A stretch of 64,000 nucleotides of DNA from Sphagnum compactum (GCA_965153455.1 OZ234494.1:1860001-1924000); one strand, 5' to 3'. Shown: positions 37,101 through 49,109, counted from the first letter of the stretch. Numbers and translations: made by a program. Notes: generated from the letters alone by a model not told the origin.

Positions 37101-38526
37101 TCATGTAATGTAACAACCACCTTTGACGTAAGAGGATGAATGAAAATGGAGACAAAACTATGAATAGGAAATTATTTCAAGTTTAACTTTTTGTAAGTTG
37201 ATAGTATCTTAGTTTATAATCATCATAAATGAAAGGATTTAAATAGTGGATCCTAGGTAGAATCATGCTACATCCATTACAAAAGGATTACATATCATAG
37301 CCCGACTAATGAATTCAGTTGTTACTTTTAAAGCATTTGGAACACAAATTTTAAACAACCACAATTGGAAAAAAATTCAAGGTTTTAAAAGCCTCATTTG
37401 AAGAATGCACCTTTGAAGAATACCCCACCTTTGCCCCACCTTCCTCCTCGATCAAATGTTTTATTAAAATTTCTACCAAGCTAAAATAGTTATGCGAATA
37501 TTCTATTTCTATAAATGTAAATATATATAATTTCAAACATTAATAAACTAAGAATATCATCATTCAGTAGATTGTAAACTAAAATTGATATTGAATTAAT
37601 TTACAAGGACTAAACTTACATAAGATTAATAATTTATATTTCAAACTTCAATTACAATATTTCAATTTACATAGAAATAATATTCAATTCCACACATTGA
37701 TAAAATATACAACATTAATAACTTATCTTTTGGAATTTTTAATTATCATTAAATTTTACAAAAAAAATTGCACTATACATAACCATGGGTGTTTATATGT
37801 AGTTTAAATTTAATATATATTTTTAATCGATTCTTATCTAATTTTAAATAAATAAGAAAACATTTATATGTATCGAAATGAGTCAACAATATAATTCCAT
37901 AATATCATTAATTATATATAATGTACTACTCGATATGTTATAAATAACAATATATTTAGACCAATATTATACATTATAAAAAATAAAATTTACATAAGGA
38001 CTGGTGTTATATCTTTATAAAATATAAAATATTATCGACCTACTATATAATTATTTTAAGCTAAAAATTATTTATTATATGTCAAAAAAAATTCAATCAT
38101 ACATAGGATTAATATATGGGAGAGACCATTTTTATTATTATATGAACCATTAAAAAAAGTAGAAAATCATGTGCTTTAATTAATTTTTAAAAACATAAAT
38201 ATTTTATTAAATTTGAAACTTTATGTTCTTTTTTCTGAAATGAGGTTACAACTTCAAAAGGGAAAAACATAAATATTTACATCATTGAAAAAATGTGAAA
38301 CATGAATTTTTAATTTTTTGATTTTGACAAATTTTGAATTCTAACATTAATTATTAAATTTTACATTAAACCCTAAACCCTTGTACCATCAATGTGACCA
38401 ATTTTTCATTATGTTCAATTTTTATATATGTTAAATCATATTGTAAGATGAATAAATAATTTTGAAAACATGGATTTCATGATATATTGGTAGAAAATCA
38501 AATATTTAAAAAACATTTTTATGTTT
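34191..38526. other. very AT-rich core between inverted satellite blocks
   Basis: No gene is visible. The part at 34265-34389 (including CTTCACATTGATGGTAAAA) is the reverse complement of 38527-38650, so the inverted relation of the two sides extends inward from the satellite. Short CCTAAACCCTAAA-like strings occur near 34910-34930 and 38370. The stretch 37500-38370 is almost entirely A/T. ORFs here are too short and too AT-biased to support. Confidence 0.55.
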
Positions 38527-38650
38527 CATGGTGAATGCAAATATCCCATGATGATGCAAGTATTACATTTAAACTCCATAATTTTGTTCAAATGATCTTT
38601 TACCATCAATGTGAAGAACTTTGCAATACCTTCATTTACTTGAATCAATA
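38527..38650. repeat. inverted copy of 34265-34389
   Basis: This segment, including CATGGTGAATGCAAATATCC and TTTTACCATCAATGTGAAGA, reads as the reverse complement of 34265-34389 with scattered differences. It extends the inverted-repeat relation between the two satellite blocks. Confidence 0.7.
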
Positions 38651-38749
38651 TGTAGGGCATGTTATATAAAACATGGAATAAATATTTTTTAAAATATCAT
38701 TTTGTTTCATGGTTTAAGATATTATCACAATATGATGCAAGTACTACTT

Positions 38750-40735
38750 TCCTTCTAGGTTTTGGTATGGTTATGCAATACATTTACAAGTTTCAAAAGA
38801 TATGTTATAGAGCCCAAATGATTTTTGGGATACCTTGAAAAGAATAATGCATGTGCATTGAATATTTTTATTCATGAACAATACCCTTCCGATAGTTTAG
38901 ACCAAAATAATTTAGACCATGTTTGTCGCGACCTTAGCTTTGGGCTTGAAAAGGGGCGAGCCGAGAGTGAAGCCCAAGAGTCACATTCACACTCCCGAGA
39001 ATGTACGAAAATGTGAGGGAATGAACCCACACACACTCCCAAGTGGGCTCCCACTTTGGGAATTAAAGTGCCAATGGATTTTTGAATTTTCAAAGGGCGA
39101 TTTTAGGGTCAAAATTCATTAGATTGAAAAAATCTTTATACCATTGGAAAACTCTTGAAACTTAGATGTCTAAAATGGGTTTGCATGACCCATTTGAGTA
39201 TTTAAAACATAAGGTATGGCCGAAAGAAGGGCCGAAAGTCAAAGTGCCAATTTGACTCCCAACCATTAAAAGTCAGGAATTGCCATGATTTATTTGCATG
39301 CAGGTGGTTTGACACATATCATTGGAAAGCTCTTGACAAGGGCTACAATGTTTTTAGAAAACGTACATCAATTGGAGGTCTTCACAAAAAGTAGTTATGG
39401 GCCTCTAAAGTCGTGGGAAACTCAATTTTGGGACTCTTAACTTGGGAGTCCCGGGATAAAATGACATTTGGGTGCAGCCCCCATAGCTAATCACAGATAA
39501 TACTATAAGGGGGAAGGTGGTGGCTTCCCCCAAGTTTAGGCTATGGTGAATATTGTGAGTCCGTGTATGCCCATGGCTCGTCCGTGCACCAAAAGTGCTC
39601 CAACTATGCACTAACCAATTTGTTATTTGGTTTGTGCAGGTCCGTGTGAATAATTGACCCGCTTATCACTCGTCCTACTCTCCATCCCAGAGCTCCAACA
39701 TGCCCTTCTTACCCCGAAGTGTTACGAGCTAGGGAGCATACCCTAACTCTTTTTTTCTTCCGCTATTTTCACCTTTCGACTTGCAGTTGAGTCTATCAAG
39801 GAGTTTGGCGAGTGCATCAATGTTGGTAAGGTTGTGCATTACCCCTCCAAGTTTGAAAATATATGTTATGGAACCCAATGTATTTTTGGGATAACTTATA
39901 AAAGGTATTGCAGGTGTATTGTGTAATTTTGAACATGAGCAATACCCTTCTAATAGTGTACACCCATGGTGTTTAATTACTGAATACTCTAATGAAGGTA
40001 TTGTTTCTTTGTAGGTTTTGGTATGCCTATGCAATACCCCTGCAAGTTTCAAAAGAGATGTTATGGAACCCATGTATTTTTAGGACACCCTACAAAGGGG
40101 TAATGCATGTGCATTGAATATTCTTTGCCATATGTAATACCCCTTTAATAATTTAGACTAAAATAACTTAGCCCATGGTGTTTACTGAATACCCCAAGTA
40201 GGGTATTGTTTTGTTTATAGGTTTCGGTAGGGTTATGCAATACCCCTCCATGTTTCAAGTTATGGAACCCAATGTATTTTTGGGATACTTTGAAAAGGAT
40301 AATGCATGTTCATTGAATCTTTTTAGGCATGAACAATACCCCTCTAATGGCCTAGACCAAAATAATTCAGCCCATGGTGTTTCCAATGTAGCCCATTAAG
40401 GGTATTACATCCCATCTAGGTTTTGGTAGGGCTATGCAATATTCCTTCAATTTTCAAAAGATATGTTATGGAGCCCAATGTTTTTTTGGGATACTTTGAA
40501 ATGGGTATTGCATGTTCATTGAGTCTTTTTGGGCATGAACAATACCCATTTTATAGTCTAGACCAAAATAATTCAGCCCATGTTGTTTATAGTGTAGCCC
40601 AATGAGGGTATTGCATTCCTTCTAGGTTTTGGTAGGGCTATGCAATACCCCTCCAATTGTTGAAAGATATGATGTGGAGCCCAAATTATTTCAGGGTTAC
40701 CTAGAATGGGGTATTGTACATTCATTGAATATTTT
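38750..40735 (+). repeat. 200-bp satellite, right block, opposite orientation
   Basis: At least five units can be followed by the marker GACCAAAATAATT(C/T)AG(C/A)CCATG near 38901, 39955 (diverged), 40155, 40355 and 40561, a spacing of about 200 bp. Each unit also has GGTTTTGGTAGGGTTATGCA, ATACCCCT and GTTATGGA(A/G)CCCAA. The block is interrupted by a foreign insertion at about 38922-39822. Open frames of 60-63 codons recur in the units. Confidence 0.8.
38922..39822. mobile_element. insertion within the satellite, possible solo LTR
   Basis: About 900 bp of GC-richer, non-repetitive DNA splits one satellite unit: the unit text breaks off after TTTAGACCATG and resumes at GGTAAGGTTGTGCA. The insert begins near TGTCGCGACC, a plausible LTR start, and has no coding signal. 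No clear target duplication or CA end is visible, so the class is uncertain. Confidence 0.4.
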
Positions 40736-41004
40736 GCTTAATGAACTTAGAGTACAACATGCATTTAATGCGTTTAAGTTGAACTAGAGCTCTATATCGC
40801 TTTGATTATCCTCTTGGTTTGTAATACCCTCATGGAAAACACTCTCTGAGTAGAACTTGTATTACCTTTATATAGAGGGTGTTAAATACTTTAATCGTTC
40901 CCTTATTTTGTTTGAATGAACAAGAGCAAGCTCCATGCAATACCTTCATTATATTCGTTCCTCATCTTAGTCAACCGTTGGCGGTCTATTGGAGTGGCAA
41001 CCAT

Positions 41005-41225
41005 GTAGGTAGGTGTAGCCATGTAGGTGAGGTTTGGAAGGTACTTACTTAAAGTGTTAGTAGGTAGGACGGTGGAAGGGTAGGTAGGTGGGTGGGGATG
41101 AGCGTAACACATTTTAAATTTAAAGGTGAGTAGGTAGATGGGGAAGAGTCTACTTTAATTTAAATATATAGGTGAGTAGGTTGGTGAGGGACAGTGGGGG
41201 GTAGTGGGTGGGTGGGTGGGTGGGA
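41005..41225. repeat. GGTAGGT-rich simple repeat
   Basis: GTAGGTAGGT, GGTGAGTAGG and a terminal (GGGT)n run make up a strongly strand-biased stretch. The complementary ACCTACC type occurs near 28670-28745 and 58790-59000, so this is a common simple repeat in the region. Confidence 0.65.
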
Positions 41226-41583
41226 AAAGTTTTCTAATTCTTGAACTCAGAGTCAGCCTTTGTCCCGCAATGAGATTTAAAAGGTCCTAAATCTCATCAA
41301 GTGGACATTATTAGAGAATAGAAAGTGTACAACCTCGTCGACATGGATCCTGCTTTTGAACATGCAAATTACACTATGCATGTAACCACCTGAACATGGT
41401 ACTTCTGAAACATATAGCAAGACTAGGTATACAAGGTTTCAATGAGACATGCACTATCTTACTGTAACTGCTATGCACCAGAGCTGTATTGCTCACCATG
41501 ATTTGATTCATGCTCACAGCCCTCTTTCTAACATGAAGGAGAATGATGTACAGGCAGGAGACCTTATCACAATCTTGCCTGAC
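41226..41583. other. 3' flank of the TPR-SET gene
   Basis: Probable 3' UTR and downstream flank of the minus-strand gene that ends at 41584. Composition changes from repeat-like to gene-like at about 41250. No other feature is seen. Confidence 0.5.
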
Positions 41584-44500
41584 TTAGTGGTCATCTCGAT
41601 CAACTAAAGCCTGGAGCACACTTGACTTTTGCTTCCCATATGTGCACCTACATATGTGCATGGCTCGATGATGAGCAGATTTAAACTGGACTGACTTCTT
41701 GCCAGTGGTGTGCTTTGCAGAATCCTTTGCAAGAACAGACATGTGTACTGTGCTTTCACTGCCAGGACACACAGCTGCCATAGCTTCAACTACAAGTTCT
41801 AAATGTGGACTCAACTCATGTTCACTAGTAATCAGGTCAATGAAATGCACAAAAGAACCCCTGATCCAGTTTTCTTCAACAGCCCTTAGCTTCAGGTCCT
41901 TCAACTTTCTCTCCAGCTCATGGCTGAACCTCAAGGCTGTTGTTGCCTGATTGTCTGCATGCTTTGCATCAGACACTTTCTCAGGCTTTGGCCTGGCTGC
42001 CAGCTCCATCTGTAGAGTGTGTAATCTGTCAGGTCAATTATAGCCCAAGATACAAATTGCATCTAAAAACTCTACAGGAACTAGGTTAAATATAATAATT
42101 CAAGTAGTCACAGTGCACGTAAAGCAAGAGAAACACCACCAACCAGGATGTATACACACCCAAATTACGAAACAGGAAGGCACTTACAAGCTTTCTATAG
42201 TGATTTGTAACTTGAGACAGAGGGGTATGCAGTGCATCTTCCAGTTTGCAACGTGGGCAGTGGCAAACAAAGCCCCATCCCTTGGTACTCAGGTCCTTCC
42301 GCTGTTGATGTGGCTGGAAGATATCAAAGTAGCCTCGAGTGATCTCTTCCCCAGCCTGCAACTCACGGGATGCAAAAACAAACAGAGCTCTCCCCACCAA
42401 TATTTGTGATGAATTGGGCATACATGAATGGTTGATGAAGGACGGTAGCCACCATAGCCCCCAGTTCTCAACCTGCACCCATATATATCTCCATTCAAAT
42501 AAGTAAAAAGAAGTGTGCAAAGTGTTGATAACACTTGCCCCAGTTGCATATATACCAAGCACTTCTTGAGAAATTCCTACTTGAGAGCCTAGATGTGTTA
42601 GAAGACAATAAACATTATATCTATGAAATTGCAGAGCCCCATGGCCCCCATAGCCCCCAGTTCTCAACCTGCATCCATGCATATCTCCATTCAAATAAGT
42701 AAAAAGAAGTGTGCAAAGTGTTGAGAACACTTGCCCCAGTTGCATACATACTAAACACTTCTTGAGAAATTTCTGCTAGAGAGCCTAGATGTGCTAGAAG
42801 ACATTAAACATTATATCTATAAATTGCAGAGCAATCTTCACAACACCTTGAAGGTGACACAACAATAAGTGCAGTCATAGCCTCATGAGGGTCACTCACA
42901 CAAAGTGTCAGACCATAACTTTCATCATGAATAGCAGCAACATGTTGACATTAAAACATTAATCAGCAAAATATAAACTGACCTTGATTTCCTGATCTCC
43001 TGAACCTGGCAGATTCTTCCACCCTATAGTGGCATTCCCATTGAAAGCATTCAGCTGAATAATGCGGTGGATGCAGCTAGCATCAAGTGGGGCCATAGCT
43101 ACAGGACTGCACCTACTGTTTGAGGTCAGCAAATTTGCAGGAGGAGTTGGCAATTTTTTGACTCCATCAAATAACATGTGCAACTTTTGATTATCCCAGC
43201 CCAAAGCATGTGGATTTGCACAGATTGGACCAAATGCTTCCTGGACCTTCCGATTAATGGATTGCTCAGAAACTTCAACTCCTGTTTGATGATCGAAACT
43301 TTGCACCTCCGTGAAAGCTATGGGATTTGAAACAAGTAAAAGCTCCCCAGCCTCCACGTGTTTTTTCAAAACCAGCCCACGCCCACATCCATGACCCACC
43401 TCAGCAACCTTAACAGGGCCAATGTAATCAGTGCAGGAAGGAAACTCCCCAACATACCTTCCCCTCAAATAGAAATTTGACAGGTCAAACAAACCCATTT
43501 CACTTTGCTGGACACGGATGATGCTCTCATGAAGTGCAGCTTGAAGGTCTTTGTCTGATGGAGCCCGTGGAGCAGCTTCCTGCAAGGCAAAACACCATTA
43601 CATTCAGAAGGTTGACACAAATTAAAGAAAAACAACTGTGCATTTGTACAATTCATACTGATGGGGTTAGACATGTCAACAATACTCAATAAGAATGTAA
43701 TTGTGCACGAGTCACTTAACATTGTAGATGACAGACACACATCACATCCACCAGTGTCTATGCAGATGCTGGAGTTTGTTGAGCATTAGTGGTGACACCA
43801 CATACTAGATGTGTCAGTCAGGAACTTTCTACCAGCACTTCAAACTGTTTAGAGAAATATCTAGTCTTAACCACAGATTCTGACTGCAGTATTAACTGAT
43901 GTACTCACAGAATAAACAGAGATTGGTTTGGTCATGTGGATAGAAGGACAGACGCACGCACTCGTAAGATTAAATTAGCATCATGGTACTGGTGAAGTCC
44001 AAGCAATGCCCTTCCTTTTCTGAACAGGCTTTTGAGGTGGTCATGTTGTAGGGCAAGTGCCTTTTCAGCATCCTCCAACCCCTTCTCATACTCATGAAGT
44101 CGAATCCAGGCTTCTGCACGGTTGGAAAATCCAAGCAACACTTCAGATTCAGATGCATGGCCATTTGTTACACCACTCTTCTCTGTGGATGTAGCAGATC
44201 TGGTACGCTCCTGCTCCTTCATTGCCTGAAGAATACCCCTTGTATACAGTTCTGTGGCACCACGAAAGTCTTCATGCAGGAAAAGTTTGTTTCCTTGCAA
44301 GCGTAATGCATGGGCACTGAAACTCTCCTTTGGCGTACTGCTCAAATCAATCTCCTGTTGAGCTTCACCACGATTTGGTTTGGGAACCTCACCTGTTTTC
44401 TCATATTTTGAAGTTTCAACAATCACTGGCCCAGTCTGGGTATTCCTATCAAGATGGCACCTTTCCAATTCAACAGTCTCAACAAGGTTGTTATTTGATA

Positions 44501-47500
44501 GAGTGCAACTGGACTCCTGCACAACTGGCCTGCTCACAACTTCTTTAGATTCCTCACTCTTTGCTTCTCCAACCTCTGAGGCAACAGGTATATCTTCAGT
44601 TTCTTCATCATGCATAACATCTTCATCCTCACTTGTGCTTGGCAAAATCTCATTACACTCCACTGCTGCACTGCTGACAACTTCTTTCACTCCATGACTT
44701 GTTGTTGCTTCCATCTCTAAAGCCCCAGCTACATCTTCACTTCCTTCATTGCGCCTATCATTGTCAGTGCCTTCATCCACACTTCTGCTCGAGAAAATTT
44801 CATTAGATTCCTCTGTGGCTGGACTGCTGAGAGTCTCTCTTGCTACATTGCTCTTTTCTGCTTGTAGCACTGAAACCCCAGCTATACTTTCTTCATCAAA
44901 TCTAGCACCTTCATCCACACTTAGGTTTGAAAAAAATTCATCAGACTCTTTTGTGGCTATACTTGGCACAATCTTTTCATCATTCTTTTCTGCTTCCACC
45001 TCTACCACCCCAGGTCTATCTTTGCTTTCTTCATCATGCCTAACATCATTTTCTTCATCATGGTTAACATGTTCAATGCCTTCATCCACACTTTTGCTTG
45101 GCATAATTTCATTACAATCCTCCATGCCTAGACTGCTGACAACTCCCTTCAATTCATAACACCTTTCTGTTTCCATTTCTGAGGCCCCAGCTTTCTCTTC
45201 ACTTTCTTCATCATGTTTAACATGTTCAATGCCTTCATCCACACTTGTGCTTGGCATAATTTCATTGCAATCCTCCATGAGTGGGTTACTGGCAACTCCC
45301 TTCAATTCATCACTCATTTCTGCTTCCATTTCTGATGCCCCAACTTTATCTTTACATTCTTCATCATGCCTATCAACTTCATCCATACTTGTCAATGGAA
45401 ATTTGTCCTTCTCCACAGCTGGACTGCTGACAAACTCCGCAGCTTCATCACTCTTTTCTGCTTCCATGTCTGATGCCCCAACTTCATCTTTAATTATGTC
45501 ACCAAACCTTTCATCTTCATATCCTTCACCCACAATTGTGCTTGGCATAAGTTCATTAGACTCTTCTGTAGCTGGGCTGCTGACACCATCCTTCACTTCA
45601 TTGGTCTTTTCTTTCACCTCTGAAACTCTCGTTATATCTTCAATTTCTTCACCATGCCTATCATCTTCGGTGCCTTCATCCATCCTTGTGCTTGGTGAAA
45701 TTTCATTACACTCCTCCACTGCTAGGCTGCTGACGACCTCCTTTGATTCATTGTTCCTTTCTTCTTCCATCTCTGATGCCTCAGCTTTATCTTCAATTTG
45801 TTCATCACACCTTTCATCTTCGGTGCCTTCATCCACACCTGTGCTTCGCACAAGTTCATTAAAATTTTCTGTGGCTGAGATACTGACAACCTGCTTCACA
45901 TCATCAGTCCTTTCTGCTTCCACCTTTGAAATCCCAGTTAAATCTTCACTTTCTTCATTGCACCTATCAACTTCAGTGTCATCATCCACATTTTTACTTT
46001 GCAAAATTTCATTACACTCCTCCATAACCAGGCTGCTGACAACCTCTTTTGTTTCATCACTCCTATTTGTTTCACCACCAAAAATCCCACTGACAGCTTC
46101 CCTGTATCCATCACCCTTTTGAAATTTGGTGGCGTCACCCGCACTGTTGCTTTTGGTGGCTGTGGTGCCAACAACCTCATCTGCAGCATCATCCAGTGAT
46201 TTAGCATATGAATTCCCAAAATCAATTGCACTGTCCACATTATATTTTTCAGATATAGTGGCTTCAACCATGCTTTTGCTTGATGAAATCTTGGGAAAAT
46301 CAGCCACAACTGCCCTGCTAACCACCTTTCCTGCTTGAGCATTATTAGATGTGTCAGAATGTCCCACAGTTGCCCTGTTCAAATCACCTAATCCAGATTC
46401 ATTGGCTTCAACAACATTTTCTCTTTCTGAACCTTCATCTTTGATCTCCTCCACAGCTGGGTGGCTAACAACTTCTGTTTCACCAATGTCAGCATTTGGA
46501 ACCCCAGTTACAGCATCCCCATTTACATGACATGGTTCAGTTTGGGCAGCTTCATCCAGATCTTTGCTTGGTAAAAAATCTTCTTTGACCTCCCCAACAT
46601 CTTTATCTTTTTGACAGGTTCCTGCACCTAAATCCCTCACTGTGGATACATCCTCTGCTGCTGAACCTTGTGGCTCCACAATGTTATCTTGTGGGAATGG
46701 AATCTCAACCTCTTTGGCATCTGTGTGATGATCTCGTTTACACATATCAGCATCTACTATGACAGAAGATTGTTTTTGGTGATCACCTTGCTGAGTCACA
46801 CCAGCATTTACAAGGAAAGAAGCTACTTTGTGAGTGCTGTCAGGGCTTTGAGACATAGTGTCATTGCTGCTATTGTGAACAACTGATTCACTATGCTTTG
46901 GACTTGTGAAAGCCCAATGACCCTCAGGAGTCATGGGCCTCGAAAGAAACACCATGTCAGTGGGATGTTCAACTAGTATACCAACAAGCCCATCTGGGAA
47001 CCTAGTCAAATAAGGGTCCCTTATTGCAACCCTTGATCCCTCTGGAAAGTAATGCTGTGCTTGTGCCATGCTGGCCCTTAGGGGCACTGAATTTTTCAGC
47101 ATCAGTATTGTTGCCAATCCAGAGTCTTCCTCCAATACGCTCACCTGGAGACCCCACACCCAACATAAGGTCTGTAAATTGTCAACAGTTTCTGCTCTGC
47201 AATTCAAGAGCAGCACCTTAAGGTAATATCATGCCTACCTCAACAGAGTCTCTCACGACAAACAGCCCTCTTGCTCCAAGAATTGCTTGTAAGCAGGAGC
47301 TGATACTCCATTCATTCTGCAGCCTCTTATAGGGCTGCTCCGACCACTATATTGAGAAAGTCGCTCTATTTGTCGCGGAGAAGGGAAATCACTCTCCGAA
47401 TTTCAATGCCCGACTATGCGCCAACTACAGAGACTACTTTTCTTGCAGGGGACGCCTCTCAAGATGCACATTACTTTAACGTGATTAGCGTTTTTTTGCT

Positions 47501-47994
47501 TAAAAAAGGACTTTGAAATAAGTGGAGTCTGAGAAAATAGAGCCTCAAACCATTCAGGAAGATTCTTACTTACGACGTGAAAATAAAAGACAGGCTGTTC
47601 GGGTTGGGGTGGAACATTCACTGACCACAGAATGGATCTTGTAGGCCGTGACGCAGAGACGCCCCTGCAGCACATGCCTGCGATGGGTCTTTCCCACCTT
47701 CATGTCGGCCAATGTCACGGGTTTGAGCTCCTTCCAAGGAAACTCGTCAAGAACAGGAGCGATAGGTGGCGCCTCGCTATCTGGCAGCTGAGTGCCAGGC
47801 AGCAAGCCGCGCTCTAGCATATGTGCATCGTGCAACGCTGCCAGATGCGCTGCCATAAGGCCCAATTTCTCGAAACTCTCAGAAGCGTGCACCGTTTCCG
47901 TGTGATCTGGTCCCATCAACTTTCCTGGCGAATGCTCATGGTGCACATGGTGCAATACCCCTTTACCCAAGTTTCCTGGACTTCCCTGATCCAT
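41584..47994 (-). CDS. TPR-SET domain protein (ATXR1/SDG35-like) with expanded acidic repeats
   Basis: Five exons, 47626-47994, 43962-47144, 42983-43579, 42188-42472 and 41584-42009, all phase 0, give 1619 residues. The exon 1 donor (GTG|GTCAGT) is chosen because it keeps phase and homology; it is weaker than a typical donor. Exon 1 ends in a conserved segment (ELKPVTLADMKVGKTHRRH) continued by EGSRVAIRDPYLTRFPDG in exon 2. Residues about 486-1020 are degenerate acidic repeats. TPR helices follow (about 1060-1200: RLQGNKLFLHEDFRGATELY, SNRAEAWIRLHEYEKGLEDA). The SET domain spans exons 3-4 (GRGLVLKKHVEAGELLLVS; INHSC at 1396-1400; ELQAGEEIT) with a post-SET cysteine cluster (CHCPRC). This order fits the plant TPR-SET methyltransferase family, of which Arabidopsis members are several hundred residues long. 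Substrate and location are unknown. Confidence 0.92.
42452..42637. repeat. tandem duplication in TPR-SET intron 3, copy 1 (contains the used acceptor)
   Basis: This 186-bp segment contains the exon 4 acceptor and the first 21 bases of exon 4. It is repeated at 42648-42832 with about 90% identity, with 10 bp between the copies. Confidence 0.85.
42648..42832. repeat. tandem duplication, copy 2 (contains a decoy acceptor)
   Basis: This is the upstream copy, in transcription order, of 42452-42637. It also carries an AG followed by the start of exon 4 (GTTGAGAACTGGGGGCTATG), so it forms a decoy acceptor about 196 nt before the real one. Using it would insert intron text before exon 4. Confidence 0.8.
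42891..42930. repeat. dispersed intronic repeat, copy 2
   Basis: About 40 bp in intron 3 of the TPR-SET gene closely match 14391-14430 in the R3H/G-patch gene, from GTCACTCACA to ACTTTCATCAT. Confidence 0.55.
44450..46058 (-). repeat. about 11 tandem coding repeats of about 48 codons
   Basis: Within exon 2 of the TPR-SET gene, units share the pattern KEVVSS.A.EECNEI.PST, then VDEGTEDDR.DEE.ED, then GASEMEAE.SDE. Units range from about 44 to 59 residues, and one shows an internal partial duplication (HVNHDEE and VRHDEES). All copies keep frame. The copies differ at many sites, so this is an old or fast-evolving expansion. Confidence 0.85.
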
Positions 47995-49101
47995 TCTCTT
48001 TCTTCTCTCTCTTAAAGCCTTGCTCCAAGAATACGAGAACCAAACTAGCTGGAGATTTGATGTCCAACTTGAAATGGAAGTTCTTCCTTCTATCCTGCTA
48101 TCCTCCTGTCTTCCTCTCTCCAACGCAACGACAAGAAAGCTAAATGGACAGATCTGCTCTGCTCTCCTCTTCTTTCTTTCTCCCAACTAAGGACAAGAGG
48201 AAAATCACAGCAAAACAAGTCAACTTCTAGATGACAATATTTCTGTCCACCTTGTTTCTTTGCTTCTTTCTCCAGGACAGATACCCACAAATGGACAGCT
48301 CTCCTCTCCTCTCGTTGTCTCCAAACCGATGCCGCAGCAAAATCTTAACAAAACAATTCAACTTCCAAAATGTGAATCCTTCTGTCCTCCCTGTTTCTTG
48401 GAGTTTTCGCTCCAAGACAATCATGACAAGAAAACTAACAGCACAAACTAATCCTTAAAACTTCATCATCAACCCTCTCTCTTGCACCCACCTAGTCTCT
48501 ATTCAGGATCCTGAAAGCCAAAAACACAAACCTCCAAAAAATAGACAAAGCTGGACCAACTCAACATTCCAAAAAAAGAGCCCAAAATAAAACAAAGAAG
48601 CACACAAAATGTGCCGTCTTCTCCATAGAGAGAAATCCGAAACGCCGAAGCAAACCCGCCATCCACCTATCTGGTTGGCATTATTGTGGGTGGTGGCAAA
48701 AGACCTCTAATAATAGGCTTCAAGAGAAGTAAGTGTCCATAACTAAAAAGTTTTTGATCTCTTCTCTCTACTTGACTGGCATTATTGCAACAATACTAAA
48801 AAGACTTTCAATGGGAGGTGAGATGGAGGACTGGGGAAACAACCGATCTTATTGAATAAGCCAGGCACAATTGTATGTGTGTTTTTGTGGACAGGAAGGA
48901 CGAGGAAGTTTGGTTTGTTGTTTGTTGCAACAGTAAAGCAAACGATGTGCGCACGGCTCCTACATACGGTACCTTATGTAACAAACGTGTAGCAAAGTGA
49001 GTCAAGGGCGGCACATCAGTGCCCTTTCACCTGGGACGGGTCCTAGTGAATTAAAGCTTTAAAAACCTGACCTAAGTTTTCCTTGGTATTTAAAGGAACC
49101 T
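47995..49101. promoter_or_regulatory. upstream region of the TPR-SET gene
   Basis: Immediately upstream of the ATG the plus strand is rich in TCTT and CTCT tracts, typical of plant 5' UTRs. A degenerate tandem repeat lies at 48140-48420. From about 48600 the sequence is plain intergenic DNA without a gene. Confidence 0.5.
48140..48420. repeat. tandem repeat of about 140 bp upstream of the TPR-SET gene
   Basis: Two units share AAATGGACAG, then CTCTCCTCT, then AGCAAAACAA or TAACAAAACAA, then TCAACTTC, then TTCTGTCC and CTTGTTTCTT-like text, in the same order. A weaker third unit may lie at 48050-48140. It sits in the promoter or 5' UTR. Confidence 0.55.
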
Positions 49102-49109
49102 CAGATAGC

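Noticed and set aside
39820-40735. CRISPR-like regular repeat array
   Set aside because: The period is about 200 bp with diverged units and no unique spacers; it is a plant satellite.
28670-41225. One giant transposon spanning both ACCTACC-rich and GGTAGGT-rich ends
   Set aside because: The ends match only in simple-repeat type, which also occurs near 50.1 and 58.8 kb. No target duplication or unique terminal sequence supports a single 12.5-kb element.
45229-46122. 297-codon plus-strand ORF, Ser/Thr-rich
   Set aside because: It is the antisense of the acidic coding repeats of the TPR-SET gene. The repeated codon pattern keeps the opposite frame open, and there is no independent domain or splice context.
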